A stretch of DNA of 16,241 nucleotides, from positions 1 to 16,241 of the forward strand of contig CAYRTD010000094.1 in assembly GCA_964426915.1 (NCBI GenBank), given 5' to 3'. Shown in pieces: positions 7,489 through 14,870 of this stretch. The position numbers were made by a program, and so were the translations under genes. Under the pieces are notes generated by a model. That model was not told the origin of the DNA. It searched no databases and saw only the letters and a program-made list of their open reading frames with translations. The stretch's first letter is position 1; the number at the start of each line of letters is the position of its first letter. Source of the DNA: CAYRTD01 sp964426915 (lineage in GTDB: Bacteria > Bacteroidota > Bacteroidia > Bacteroidales > GCA-2748055).

Positions 7489-7975
7489 ACAATCATAATA
7501 AAAAATCAGATGCAGTCAGCAATGAACAGGGAATATGTTATTATCAGATCCAGCAAGCTTTTTTTTAAAGCGGGGCCGGCTTTGATCTCGAACATTAGCT
7601 TCGCTGAGTTCACCGCCAATTGGCGGTTCGGTTCTGATCCAAACACTCTACTCTGTTGACAGAACCTAAATAGTAAAAAACATATTTTTATTCGTATTGC
7701 AAAAAAACATTTGTAAAACAGCGTCTTTAGCCATGCGGAAATAGTGTAGATTTTTTTCACTTTTTGAGTCAGTTCTTCAACATAATTTTTTATTCCTGTT
7801 TATTATTTTTATTCTCCTGTTAAGTATATTCTTCTGATTTGTAAAGACATATATCACAGTGTAGATCGAATATGATTTTCACATAAATTTTGGAATGAAT
7901 CTGGTAGTTATAAGCACAGTTGAATTTTTGTGAGAAATTCACGCATTATAAATTAATCATAAAACTATTCAAGTC
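7489..7975. other. Long AT-rich spacer between divergent genes
   Basis: This spacer of nearly 490 bp separates the minus-strand MgtC gene from the plus-strand BON gene. It contains the intergenic element at 7584-7662. The rest is AT-rich with no gene I trust. A near -7 box AATTTTTG (7923-7930) stands before the BON gene but has no -33 partner at the right distance. A 9-bp direct repeat AGTGTAGAT occurs near 7745 and 7860. Confidence 0.5.
7584..7662. repeat. Intergenic element, copy A
   Basis: The element runs from GATC to TTGACAG and is centred on a perfect 16-bp palindrome, ACCGCCAATTGGCGGT. It aligns with 11823-11900 through shared blocks CATTAGCTTC, CAATTGG, GTTCGGTT, ATCC and TTGACAG in the same order and spacing, about 70% identity over the last 70 bp. 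The minus strand is open in one frame, but the other copy is interrupted by stops, so I treat it as a non-coding repeat. Confidence 0.7.
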
Positions 7976-8638
7976 GTGGTAGCATTAAAAAAAATTAAAA
8001 AACAGGATATTATAGATCAGTTGAACTGGGATGACAGTGTTAATAATATCGATATCAAAATTGAAATAGAAGGGAACACAGTGCAATTAAAGGGCAGCGT
8101 TCCCAATTACACATCCAAAATGGCAGCAGAAAGAGATACTTACCAGGTTAGCGGAGTAGTAAAAGTTGAGAATTATCTGAAGGTTAAGTTTCCTCCTTCT
8201 GTTACTGTACCCACAGACAATGATATTAAAGAAAATATTACGAAAATGCTTGTCTGGAACAACATGATTGATGCCGTAAATGTTGAGGTAGATGTAAACC
8301 GTGGAACCGTTACATTGAAAGGAACCGTTGCTTCAAAATGGGAAAAGCACATGATTGAGTCTCTTGCCAACTCGAACCATGGTGTAGTTGAGGTTGACAA
8401 TCAAATTTCGGTGAAACTTGGAAAATCAGTTCTGGACATGGATATTGAAGAGGACATAAAAAAGGCTTTCCAGAGGAGTATTCTTATAGATGAAGATAAT
8501 ATTACAGTGAATGTTAAGAACAGTATTGTTGAATTATCGGGGTCGGTAGCTAATATTGCCGTGAAAAGGGAAGCCTATAACATGGCACTTTATACTGCCG
8601 GTGTACTGGATGTAGTAGATAATCTGACTATTCAATAA
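7976..8638 (+). CDS. Triple BON-domain protein
   Basis: A 220-aa protein with three consecutive BON (bacterial OsmY and nodulation) domains, at about 8-72, 82-148 and 154-219. Each has the pattern of a helix, then a VxIxxxxVxLxGxV strand pair, then a helix and a GVxxVxNxL/I ending, e.g. GNTVQLKGSVPNY with GVVKVENYLKVK and GTVTLKGTVASK with GVVEVDNQISVK. BON domains are thought to bind phospholipid or membrane interfaces and are linked to envelope and osmotic stress. No signal peptide is visible, so the protein as called would be cytoplasmic. The start is GTG at 7976; an in-frame TAA at 7949 and no ATG leave little alternative. It leads a run with a cupredoxin gene 45 bp downstream. Confidence 0.9.
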   Translation: MVALKKIKKQDIIDQLNWDDSVNNIDIKIEIEGNTVQLKGSVPNYTSKMAAERDTYQVSGVVKVENYLKVKFPPSVTVPTDNDIKENITKMLVWNNMIDAVNVEVDVNRGTVTLKGTVASKWEKHMIESLANSNHGVVEVDNQISVKLGKSVLDMDIEEDIKKAFQRSILIDEDNITVNVKNSIVELSGSVANIAVKREAYNMALYTAGVLDVVDNLTIQ

Positions 8639-8683
8639 TCAGATCTGCTTTAGTGAATTTCTAGAATACTGACACAAACTATT

Positions 8684-9142
8684 ATGAAAAAATTATTAAA
8701 ACTCTCCACAGTAATAAGTATTTCAATTTTATTTTTTCTATTGCCGGGATTCACAAAAACCATGAAAACCGTTTATATCGAAGGCCTTGATCAACTAAGA
8801 TATTCCGTTGAAAAAATTGAAGCTTCTCCCGGAGAGCAAATACAGATAACTCTGAAAACGATCAGTAATTTGCCAGCTAATCAGATGGCTCACAACTGGG
8901 TGCTTTTGAAGAAAAATGCAAATGCCTCCAAATTCATAAATGAAGGTCTTGACGATAAAGCCAACGATTACATTGATCCGGACTATGAAAAATTTGCTAT
9001 TCTAGGAACAACCATGCTTGCGGGAGGTGAGAAAGAAACGCTAAACTTCAGGGCCCCCGAAGAAAAAGGTGAATATCTTTATGTTTGCACTTTCCCGGGG
9101 CACTTTCAGGCAGGAATGAAAGGAAAACTAATAGTGAAATAG
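8684..9142 (+). CDS. Auracyanin/azurin-like blue copper protein (cupredoxin)
   Basis: A 152-aa secreted type 1 copper electron carrier. An N-terminal signal peptide (MKKLLKLSTVISISILFFLL, ending near residue 24) is followed by the cupredoxin fold. All four copper ligands are present: H70 in AHNWVLL, C135, H140 and M145 in CTFPGHFQAGM. The Cys-to-His spacing is 5 and His-to-Met spacing is 5; azurin has His-to-Met 4, so the site matches auracyanin-type proteins better. It should act in the periplasm, carrying electrons to or from an oxidase or reductase not found here. It lies 45 bp after the BON gene and 14 bp before the methyltransferase gene, probably in the same transcript. Confidence 0.92.
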   Translation: MKKLLKLSTVISISILFFLLPGFTKTMKTVYIEGLDQLRYSVEKIEASPGEQIQITLKTISNLPANQMAHNWVLLKKNANASKFINEGLDDKANDYIDPDYEKFAILGTTMLAGGEKETLNFRAPEEKGEYLYVCTFPGHFQAGMKGKLIVK

Positions 9143-9156
9143 ATAAAAAATTAAAT

Positions 9157-9963
9157 ATGAACAAGGTAAAGGATTATTACAACCGGCATGTGAAATATGA
9201 GGATAAAAGGCTGGATGAAAATGTCTTTGAAATACCTATTACATTAAAATATATAGAAAAATACGTTAAACCCGGAAGTAAGATCCTTGACATATCCTGC
9301 GGAACAGGACGGTATGCTGAATTACTTCTCGATAAAGGCTATAAGCTTGGATTAAACGACCTTTCTGAAAATAATATGGAGTTGGCCCTGCAACGGATTG
9401 GTAAACATCCGGGCTTACTCCATACAGAAACATCCGATGCCCTGGAATCGGATATATGGAAAAAAGAAGAATGGGATGCTATTTTAATACTTGGCCCCCT
9501 GTATCATCTTACAGACCAAAATAAAAGACTGAAAGTTCTTCATTATGCGGAGGATGCCGTGAAACCTGGAGGACATATCTATCTTGCATTTATGTCGCGT
9601 GTAGCTGCGCTTTTATATGGTCTTAAAAATAATCCCGAAGGAATTGATAAGCCGGATGGCGCACTTACACTCTGGGAAACCGGTACCGATAATAATTTTG
9701 TTGAAGGTACGGAATGGTTTACCAATGCATATTTTGCATTTCCGGAAGAAATTGATGCTTTTGTCTGGAAAGCAGGACTGGAACCTTTACATCTGGTAGG
9801 GGTTGAGGGGATATTCGGTGAAAATATGGAGCTGTATCACGGACTTGATGATTTTCTGAAAAAGAAATGGATGGATTTCATTTTTAAAACATGTGAAGAC
9901 ATTCATATGATTGATAATTCCAAGCATTTATTAAGTGTATGCAGAAAACTTGACCGCTTATGA
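9157..9963 (+). CDS. Class I SAM-dependent methyltransferase
   Basis: A 268-aa cytoplasmic methyltransferase. I start at the ATG at 9157 (MNKVKDYYNRHVKYED). An upstream in-frame start at 9085 would lie inside the cupredoxin gene and add 24 residues without family support. Motif I, ILDISCGTGRYAELL (43-57), binds SAM. LNDLS (66-70) ends strand 2, and WDAILILGPLYHLTD (106-120) carries the GPLYHL signature of a subgroup of small-molecule methyltransferases. PGGHIYLAF (137-145) is the post-motif strand. The substrate is unknown. Its stop overlaps the next gene's start in ATGA (9960-9963), so translation is probably coupled with the kinase gene. Confidence 0.88.
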   Translation: MNKVKDYYNRHVKYEDKRLDENVFEIPITLKYIEKYVKPGSKILDISCGTGRYAELLLDKGYKLGLNDLSENNMELALQRIGKHPGLLHTETSDALESDIWKKEEWDAILILGPLYHLTDQNKRLKVLHYAEDAVKPGGHIYLAFMSRVAALLYGLKNNPEGIDKPDGALTLWETGTDNNFVEGTEWFTNAYFAFPEEIDAFVWKAGLEPLHLVGVEGIFGENMELYHGLDDFLKKKWMDFIFKTCEDIHMIDNSKHLLSVCRKLDRL

Positions 9964-10469
9964 TCATATTAGTATTCGGATTACCCGCTACAGGAAAATC
10001 CTGGTTATCACAAAAATTATCGGAAGAAACAAACATTCCATATCTGAATACTGATATTATCCGGGAACAAATGGGGGAAAAAGGAAAATATGATCCTGAA
10101 ACAAAACAGCAGGTATATGATGAGTTGAAGAAGCAAGCAGAAAAGACCTTGAAAACTGAAGGAAATGTCATAATAGACGGAACATTTCATAAAGCCGAAA
10201 GAAGAGAGGAGTTCAGTGAAATTGCAAAGAAAATGAATAATGAAATTTTTTTTATTGAACTCCGGGCAAGGGAAGAAACAGTAAAAAAACGCCTTCGGTC
10301 AAGGGATGGATACAGTGAGGCGGATTATAAAGTCTATAAACAACTTAAGAGTGAATTTGAGTCATTTGAAGCGAAACATTTGGTTTTGTGGAACGATTCC
10401 GCAGAAATCGACGAGCTGATTAGCGAAGTAAAAAACTACATTAATAAAAGGGGAGATTATGAATACTAA
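9960..10469 (+). CDS. P-loop kinase of the AAA_33 / zeta-toxin-like type
   Basis: A 169-aa cytoplasmic nucleotide-binding protein. The Walker A motif GLPATGKS is at residues 7-14. NTDIIRE (30-36) places an acidic and a basic residue where such kinases bind substrate, VIIDGTF (70-76) is Walker-B-like, and the lid RLRSRDGYSEADY (111-123) supplies arginines. This resembles the C-terminal kinase domain of COG2187 proteins, in which an APH-fold domain is fused to an AAA_33 kinase. Here the kinase is a separate gene placed before the APH-fold gene and overlapping it by 11 nt. It also overlaps the methyltransferase gene by 4 nt. The phosphate acceptor is unknown. Confidence 0.85.
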   Translation: MIILVFGLPATGKSWLSQKLSEETNIPYLNTDIIREQMGEKGKYDPETKQQVYDELKKQAEKTLKTEGNVIIDGTFHKAERREEFSEIAKKMNNEIFFIELRAREETVKKRLRSRDGYSEADYKVYKQLKSEFESFEAKHLVLWNDSAEIDELISEVKNYINKRGDYEY

Positions 10470-11463
10470 GCAAATAAAAACATTAATAGAGAACTGTGGA
10501 TTACCTGACAGTTGTGAAAATATTAAACTTAAGGATACCCATATATCATGGGTCATTTTAACGGATAATTATGCTTTCAAGATCAAACGTCCGGTCACTT
10601 TCTCGTTTTTGGATTTTTCCACCCTGGAAGAACGGAAGTATTATTGTTATGAAGAACTTGAATTAAACAGGCGACTGGAACCTGATATATATCTTGATGT
10701 AATACCCCTAACACAAAAAATGCTGGATCCGGATATAAGTACGGACGAGGATGAGATAATCGACTATGCAGTAAAGATGAAACGCATGGACGAACAGAAG
10801 GAAATGATTGCCAAGCTTGAAAAGGATCAGGTTAATGATCAGCATATTGATAAATTAGCAAAAAAAATAGCCGGATTCCACAAACAGGCCCGGGTTATCA
10901 AAAATGCGTTTAACACTTCCGGTTTTCAGGAGAAATATGCGGATATAGAATCTGAATTCCCTTTTATTGTTGAAAATTTCGGGAAAGAAAAAAAAGAAAT
11001 GATCCAGGAGTGTATAAAAAAATCATTTACCTTCCTTAATAAAAACCGGTCGGTGTTTAATGAAAGGGTGATCTCCGGATTCCGAAAGGATATTCATGGC
11101 GATTTAAATGCCAGTAACATTTTCCTCTATGAAGAACCGGTGATCTTTGATTGCATAGAATTTGATAAAGAATACCGGCAAATCGATCTCATGAATGAAA
11201 TAGCTTTTCTTAGTGTTGATCTTGAGTTTTATGGTAAACAGGACCTGAGTGAACGATTTTATGAGAAATATTGTGAATTCTACGGACTGAAAAATGAAAG
11301 CAATCAGGAAAAATTATATACATATTTCAAATCTTACCGGGCAAATGTGAGAGCAAAGATCAGCCTGATCAATACAGAAAAAAAGAAAGAGTATAACAGG
11401 AAGGACCTTGAAGAAGCAGAAAAGTATCTGGATATTATGAAAAAGTATTCTGACAAATTATAA
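10459..11463 (+). CDS. Aminoglycoside phosphotransferase-fold kinase (COG2187 type)
   Basis: A 334-aa cytoplasmic protein with the APH/choline-kinase fold. The nucleotide-site lysine is probably K41 or K43 in YAFKIKRPV. The catalytic loop is HGDLNASN (213-220) with Asp215, and the metal-binding Asp is D231 in VIFDCIEFD. KRPVTFSFLDFSTLEERKYY and CxxExxLNRRLxPDIYL are characteristic of COG2187, proteins usually about 500 aa with a fused C-terminal P-loop kinase. That domain is missing here and sits in the preceding gene instead. A good ribosome binding site (AGGGGAG) lies just before the ATG, inside the end of the kinase gene. Antibiotic resistance is not implied; the family's substrates are unknown. 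Confidence 0.88.
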   Translation: MNTKQIKTLIENCGLPDSCENIKLKDTHISWVILTDNYAFKIKRPVTFSFLDFSTLEERKYYCYEELELNRRLEPDIYLDVIPLTQKMLDPDISTDEDEIIDYAVKMKRMDEQKEMIAKLEKDQVNDQHIDKLAKKIAGFHKQARVIKNAFNTSGFQEKYADIESEFPFIVENFGKEKKEMIQECIKKSFTFLNKNRSVFNERVISGFRKDIHGDLNASNIFLYEEPVIFDCIEFDKEYRQIDLMNEIAFLSVDLEFYGKQDLSERFYEKYCEFYGLKNESNQEKLYTYFKSYRANVRAKISLINTEKKKEYNRKDLEEAEKYLDIMKKYSDKL

Positions 11464-11492
11464 GTAAGAATATCCGAATATTTATTTTTTTG

Positions 11493-11500
11493 TATGTTTG
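11493..11500 (+). promoter_or_regulatory. -7 promoter box before small cysteine-rich gene
   Basis: TATGTTTG is a perfect TAnnTTTG box. A start site near 11506 would leave a leader of about 13 nt to the GTG at 11519, supporting that start. No good -33 TTTG lies 19-20 nt upstream. A weak AATAT/ATATT stem with a T-rich tail (11469-11490) between it and the upstream gene may separate the transcripts. Confidence 0.45.
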
Positions 11501-11518
11501 GGATACTAAACGTCTAAT

Positions 11519-11716
11519 GTGTTGGTGGGTAAATTAAAAGAAATTATCACTTGTCTGTCCTGTGATTTTACTGCAAAAAAAAGATCATTCGTGAAATCAT
11601 GCGGGAATTGTTTTGCCTGCACTGGCTGTGAAATTTATATCTGTCCGGAATGTTCCTCTGAAATTATTATAAAAGCTATTGATACAGAAAGATCTTTCCG
11701 GAAACTGAAATCCTGA
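11519..11716 (+). CDS. Small cysteine-rich metal-binding protein, unknown
   Basis: A 65-aa protein with eight cysteines: C12-x2-C15, then C28-x2-C31-x2-C34-x2-C37-x4-C42-x2-C45 (CGNCFACTGC and CPEC). I do not recognise the family. The paired CxxC layout suggests one or two zinc ribbons or an iron-sulfur site; both are inference. There is no signal peptide. Possible starts are GTG 11519, TTG 11522 and GTG 11525, with an in-frame stop at 11507-11509. An ATG at 11517 is in another frame and closes after six codons. A perfect -7 box upstream supports expression. It is separate from the phosphotransferase gene, which ends 55 bp before. Confidence 0.6.
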   Translation: MLVGKLKEIITCLSCDFTAKKRSFVKSCGNCFACTGCEIYICPECSSEIIIKAIDTERSFRKLKS

Positions 11717-11822
11717 AATGCTAAGCTACCCTAAGTGTATCTTTCCATAATAACCAATAAACCCTTTCAGTATTAAATCATGGAGACCATAATCCGGGTT
11801 CTCAAGATCATTTAGCAGAACA

Positions 11823-11900
11823 GATCCGGATCATTAGCTTCACTCAACCAACCAACAATTGGTAGTTCGGTTAGAATCCGGCGATTCTAATCTTTGACAG
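11823..11900. repeat. Intergenic element, copy B
   Basis: This is the diverged partner of 7584-7662 with the same ordered blocks. Its central palindrome is degraded: ACCAACAATTGGTAGT pairs at 6 of 8 positions. One pair has changed from G-C in copy A to A-T here, a compensatory change. The corresponding minus-strand frame has stop codons. Confidence 0.65.
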
Positions 11901-11963
11901 TCTCTGTTTAATCTTACGGAAAAAAAGACTACCCCCCCCTTCTATTTACCCGGTGAACAATAT

Positions 11964-11995
11964 GATAATAAGTACGTTATTACTGTACTATTATC
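11964..11995. repeat. Inverted repeat upstream of Lacal_2735-type gene
   Basis: GATAATAAGTAC (11964-11975) and GTACTATTATC (11985-11995) are inverted copies with a single-base bulge around a 9-nt loop. The repeat ends 34 bp before the ATG at 12030. It could be an operator or an RNA hairpin; nothing decides between them. Confidence 0.45.
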
Positions 11996-12029
11996 TACCT
12001 TTCTGAAACAAATCTTAAAATTTTAAAAA

Positions 12030-12209
12030 ATGTTTAACATATTTAAGCGAAAAAGCGAAGCTGAAAGATTAAGGAAAAAGCATGGCAGACTCATGAAACA
12101 GGCATATACACTATCTCATACCGACCGTAAAAGATCCGATTCCTTATATGCGGAAGCTGACAGGCTTTCAAGAGAAATTGAAGAAATTGAAAGCAAAAAA
12201 AACAATTAA
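12030..12209 (+). CDS. Lacal_2735 family small protein
   Basis: A 59-aa protein starting MFNIFKRKSEAERLRKKHGR and ending in a helical EADRLSREIEEIESKKNN tail. The pattern of short MFxxFK start, SExExLxKKxxxLxxxAYxLSxxxRxxSDxxYAEAD core and charged helix is that of the Lacal_2735 family of Bacteroidota, which is of unknown function. It is cytoplasmic and probably an alpha-helical hairpin. The ATG at 12030 follows an A-rich stretch typical of this phylum's start sites. Its stop is only 6 bp from the stop of the convergent metallo-hydrolase gene, leaving no room for separate terminators. Confidence 0.85.
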   Translation: MFNIFKRKSEAERLRKKHGRLMKQAYTLSHTDRKRSDSLYAEADRLSREIEEIESKKNN

Positions 12210-12215
12210 TTTGTG

Positions 12216-12998
12216 TCAAAAATTAATTATATCTCCAGTCTTTAACTGCGGGATGTTAAATTCTTCATAAAACATTGCAAGGGCTGCAAGCTCTGTACAG
12301 TGAGAAGGGATAAGGATCTCCGGTTGGTTTTTCTGAAAAAATTCTACCGTCTTTTTCGTTTGTTCATTCTGTGTTTTTAAATGAAATCCACCAATAACCA
12401 TTTTTAATTCCTTAATACCGCTTATTTTCCTTGCATATTCAACCATGTTCACAATACCTGAATGAGCGCAGCCCGATATTACAACAAGTTTATTATCTGA
12501 AACTATGGCTACTCCGGAATCATCATGAACAAAATCCGGATTTCCGTTTTCATCGGTAAAGCCCGTTGTCCGGGATTCATAATCATTCTCCCTGGGTATT
12601 TCCCCTAGAAAGTAAACTCCCGGAAAAAACTCCACAGGATCTTTGCTTTCCTTTAGTTTAAAATTTCCTGAATAATATGATCTTGTTTCTGCCAGCCCGA
12701 TATTCTCAATCCCGCCCTTACGGTATCTTTTTATAAATGCCCCGGGATGGCAAATGAGTCTTTTTCCCGGGATATGCGTCAGGCCGTTCCCGTGGTCCCA
12801 GTGACCATGACTTAACACTATGGTGTCAATTTCATTCTTAAGATCAACACCTCCTTTTTTTGCATTTCGTAAAAAAAGATCGGAATGCCCCGTGTCCATT
12901 AAAAATTTGAATTCTTTCGATTCTATAAAATATGATAAACCATGTTCGGCGCCATAATGACCTCCGGCATGATTTTCTGTTAAGCTAATGATTTTCAT
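12216..12998 (-). CDS. Metallo-beta-lactamase-fold hydrolase (COG1237 type)
   Basis: A 260-aa cytoplasmic protein. The metal-binding signature HGHWDHGNG lies at 64-72, with D35 in LMDTGH, a further His in ISGCAHSGIVN (about 178) and IPSHCTE near the C-terminus. EHGLSYFIE near residues 19-27 and the overall length match COG1237, whose archaeal member makes a precursor of the methanopterin pathway and whose bacterial members are uncharacterised. It lies 99 bp downstream of the second ferredoxin-ATPase gene on the same strand. It could end that operon or have its own promoter; partial -7-like sequences in the gap have the wrong spacing. Members are often found near ferredoxin-ATPase and NifX-like genes, which favours a shared role. 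Confidence 0.88.
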   Translation of the reverse strand: MKIISLTENHAGGHYGAEHGLSYFIESKEFKFLMDTGHSDLFLRNAKKGGVDLKNEIDTIVLSHGHWDHGNGLTHIPGKRLICHPGAFIKRYRKGGIENIGLAETRSYYSGNFKLKESKDPVEFFPGVYFLGEIPRENDYESRTTGFTDENGNPDFVHDDSGVAIVSDNKLVVISGCAHSGIVNMVEYARKISGIKELKMVIGGFHLKTQNEQTKKTVEFFQKNQPEILIPSHCTELAALAMFYEEFNIPQLKTGDIINF

Positions 12999-13097
12999 AA
13001 ATGGTATTTTTAAAGCAGGAATTCCGAAATAATATACAAATTACGGCAAAATACCGGAAAACATCAGGGATAAACGTGAAGAAAAAATCTTATACAT

Positions 13098-13970
13098 TCA
13101 TAAGGCATTTGAGATTCTTTCCCATGTAGCGGCTATACTATTGCTGATATCTGATCCGGGAGCATATTCCGTAATGGTTTTACCTTCTGTCATGGCCTCT
13201 GTGAAGCTATTATCAAAAGGAATTCCGGGTAATAACAAAATGGAATTTTGCTTTAAAAATTCTTCAATTTCCAGAACTACTGAACTATTTAAATCCAGCT
13301 TATTGATTAGTGCATATACCTTTATTTGAAAGGTTTTTAGAAGTCCAAACAATCTCTTTGCATCATGAAATCCTGATTTTGAAGGTTCGATAATCACCAG
13401 AACCTTATCGGTTCCTGTTACAGAGGATATTACCGGGCAGCCCAATCCCGGGGGTCCATCATTAATTATAAAATCCAGATTTCTTTCAGAAGCAATTTCC
13501 CTCGCCTTTTTCCTGAGCTGGGCAACAAGCTTACCTGAATTCTCCTCGCCGGGCCCCATCTGAGCATGAATAAACGTTCCAAAACGTGATTCTGAAATAA
13601 ACCAGCGGTTTTTTTTATTCTGCTCCGAAGAAATTGCTTTTTCCGGGCATATCCGCTCGCACAGGCGACATCCCTCACACAGAAAGGCATCAACCCTGTA
13701 TCGCCCCCTCTCATCAGCCGAAATAGCTCCAAAACGACAATTATGTGCACAAATACCACAGGTATTGCAAGTATTGTAATCAATGAATGCTTTTCTTCCG
13801 CCGGGAAATCTGTGTCGCTCTTTAATATCCGGATTTAACAGCAGGTGGAGGTCAGCAGCATCTACATCACAATCACAAAATACCGCATTCTTCGATATTG
13901 AAATAAGTCCGGCTGTAATGCTGGTTTTTCCGGTTCCGCCTTTTCCACTCAAAATAGTTATTTCCTGCAT
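13098..13970 (-). CDS. MinD-type ATPase with inserted 2[4Fe-4S] ferredoxin (second copy)
   Basis: A 290-aa cytoplasmic P-loop ATPase of the MinD/Mrp superfamily (COG1149 type). The deviant Walker A is GKGGTGKTS (9-17) with signature Lys10 and P-loop Lys15. The inserted ferredoxin has two complete sets of ligands: C68, C71, C74, C78 and C98, C101, C104, C108. NDGPPGLGCPV (169-179) is the Walker B/switch region. Its ATG follows the stop of the paralogue with one base between (TGAaATG), so the two are translationally coupled and may form a heterodimer. Relatives are thought to move or load Fe-S clusters or nucleotide-dependent cofactors; the client is unknown. Confidence 0.92.
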   Translation of the reverse strand: MQEITILSGKGGTGKTSITAGLISISKNAVFCDCDVDAADLHLLLNPDIKERHRFPGGRKAFIDYNTCNTCGICAHNCRFGAISADERGRYRVDAFLCEGCRLCERICPEKAISSEQNKKNRWFISESRFGTFIHAQMGPGEENSGKLVAQLRKKAREIASERNLDFIINDGPPGLGCPVISSVTGTDKVLVIIEPSKSGFHDAKRLFGLLKTFQIKVYALINKLDLNSSVVLEIEEFLKQNSILLLPGIPFDNSFTEAMTEGKTITEYAPGSDISNSIAATWERISNAL

Positions 13971-13971
13971 T

Positions 13972-14847
13972 TCAGCATACTTTTGACTGTATCTTATTCA
14001 CCATATTTTTGAAAATCCTGTTGGTTTTCTCTGAAATATTCTCCATTAAGATTCCATGGGCATAATTTGATGCAAATGTCCTGTCGAAAACCTGTCTTCC
14101 AAGAATAGTAATATTTTCAGACTTCAAATAGTTATCGGTATCTGCGTTTCCAAGACCGTCTTTGTTAATGAAGATAGCGAATTCCTTTTTCATATCTTTT
14201 ACAACTTCAATTGAAAGCTTAAGATCATGGAGGCCGAAGGGTGTGGGTTCTGTGACAAGGACGACAAAATCGGCATCAGATATAGTGGTAACTACCGGAC
14301 AACTTGTTCCAGGAGCCGCATCGTATAAAATAACTTCAGCTTCAGCACTGATCTCTTTTTTAAGCTTGCGAATCAGGAGGGTCTGCATCGCCGATCCAAT
14401 CTTTAATCTTCCTTCAATAATATCAGGAAAACTGTTTTTATTTACAGAGTATTCAGAAATTTCTCCAATCTCATTGGGAATCTCTTTTATTGCTCCGGAT
14501 CCACATGCAATGAAACAAGCTCCGCATGAGTGACATAATTCAGGGCTTACCGTGGCAAATTTTACTGCAGGAATAACAACTATAGCGTTAAACTCACAAT
14601 ATTCCTGGCATTTTCCGCAATAGATGCAGGCTTCACTGTCAATGGAGGGAATTATCTGGTATATCTTCTTCCCTGAAATCTTCCGGGCATCCGGGAAGAA
14701 AATCAGATCATTGGGCTCCTCCACATCACAATCCACCAGTTGAACTGCAGAAGTCCAGTACTTTTGTATTGCCACGTAAAGATGAAGTGAAAAACTGGTC
14801 TTTCCTGTTCCTCCTTTCCCACTGGCAATTGCAATCTTATATGACAT
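13972..14847 (-). CDS. MinD-type ATPase with inserted 2[4Fe-4S] ferredoxin (first copy)
   Basis: A 291-aa paralogue of the following gene. Walker A is GKGGTGKTS (10-18) with Lys11 and Lys16, VDCDVEEPN (38-46) contains the Walker A' aspartates, and YDAAPGTSCPV (175-185) is the switch region with D176. The ferredoxin insert has C74, C77, C80, C84 and C105, C108, C111, C115, so two [4Fe-4S] clusters are expected. It differs from its partner enough to be an old duplication. It sits 23 bp after the DUF5320 gene and one base before the second ATPase gene, in the middle of the NifX-like operon. Confidence 0.92.
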   Translation of the reverse strand: MSYKIAIASGKGGTGKTSFSLHLYVAIQKYWTSAVQLVDCDVEEPNDLIFFPDARKISGKKIYQIIPSIDSEACIYCGKCQEYCEFNAIVVIPAVKFATVSPELCHSCGACFIACGSGAIKEIPNEIGEISEYSVNKNSFPDIIEGRLKIGSAMQTLLIRKLKKEISAEAEVILYDAAPGTSCPVVTTISDADFVVLVTEPTPFGLHDLKLSIEVVKDMKKEFAIFINKDGLGNADTDNYLKSENITILGRQVFDRTFASNYAHGILMENISEKTNRIFKNMVNKIQSKVC

Positions 14848-14870
14848 TTTTCACAGAGATAAAAAAGCTT

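Larger units (their letters stand above)
11717..12029. other. Gene-free spacer with intergenic repeat and inverted repeat
   Basis: This 313-bp spacer holds the second copy of the intergenic element (11823-11900), a run of eight C's near 11933-11940 and an AT-rich inverted repeat (11964-11995). A near -7 box TACCTTTC (11996-12003) precedes the next gene but lacks a good -33 partner. No coding signal was found. Confidence 0.55.

Noticed and set aside
7506..7760. Minus-strand 84-aa reading frame through intergenic element copy A
   Set aside because: The equivalent frame in copy B has stop codons, so the shared sequence is better seen as a repeat than as a gene.
9085..9156. Upstream start for the methyltransferase
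   Set aside because: It would lie inside the cupredoxin gene in another frame; the ATG at 9157 begins with typical family sequence.
10459..11463. Antibiotic resistance gene
   Set aside because: The APH fold is shared by many small-molecule kinases, and the sequence fits the COG2187 group, which is not a known resistance family.
11469..11490. Intrinsic terminator after the APH-fold gene
   Set aside because: The stem is only 5 A-T pairs (AATAT/ATATT); the T-rich tail is suggestive but the hairpin is too weak to call.
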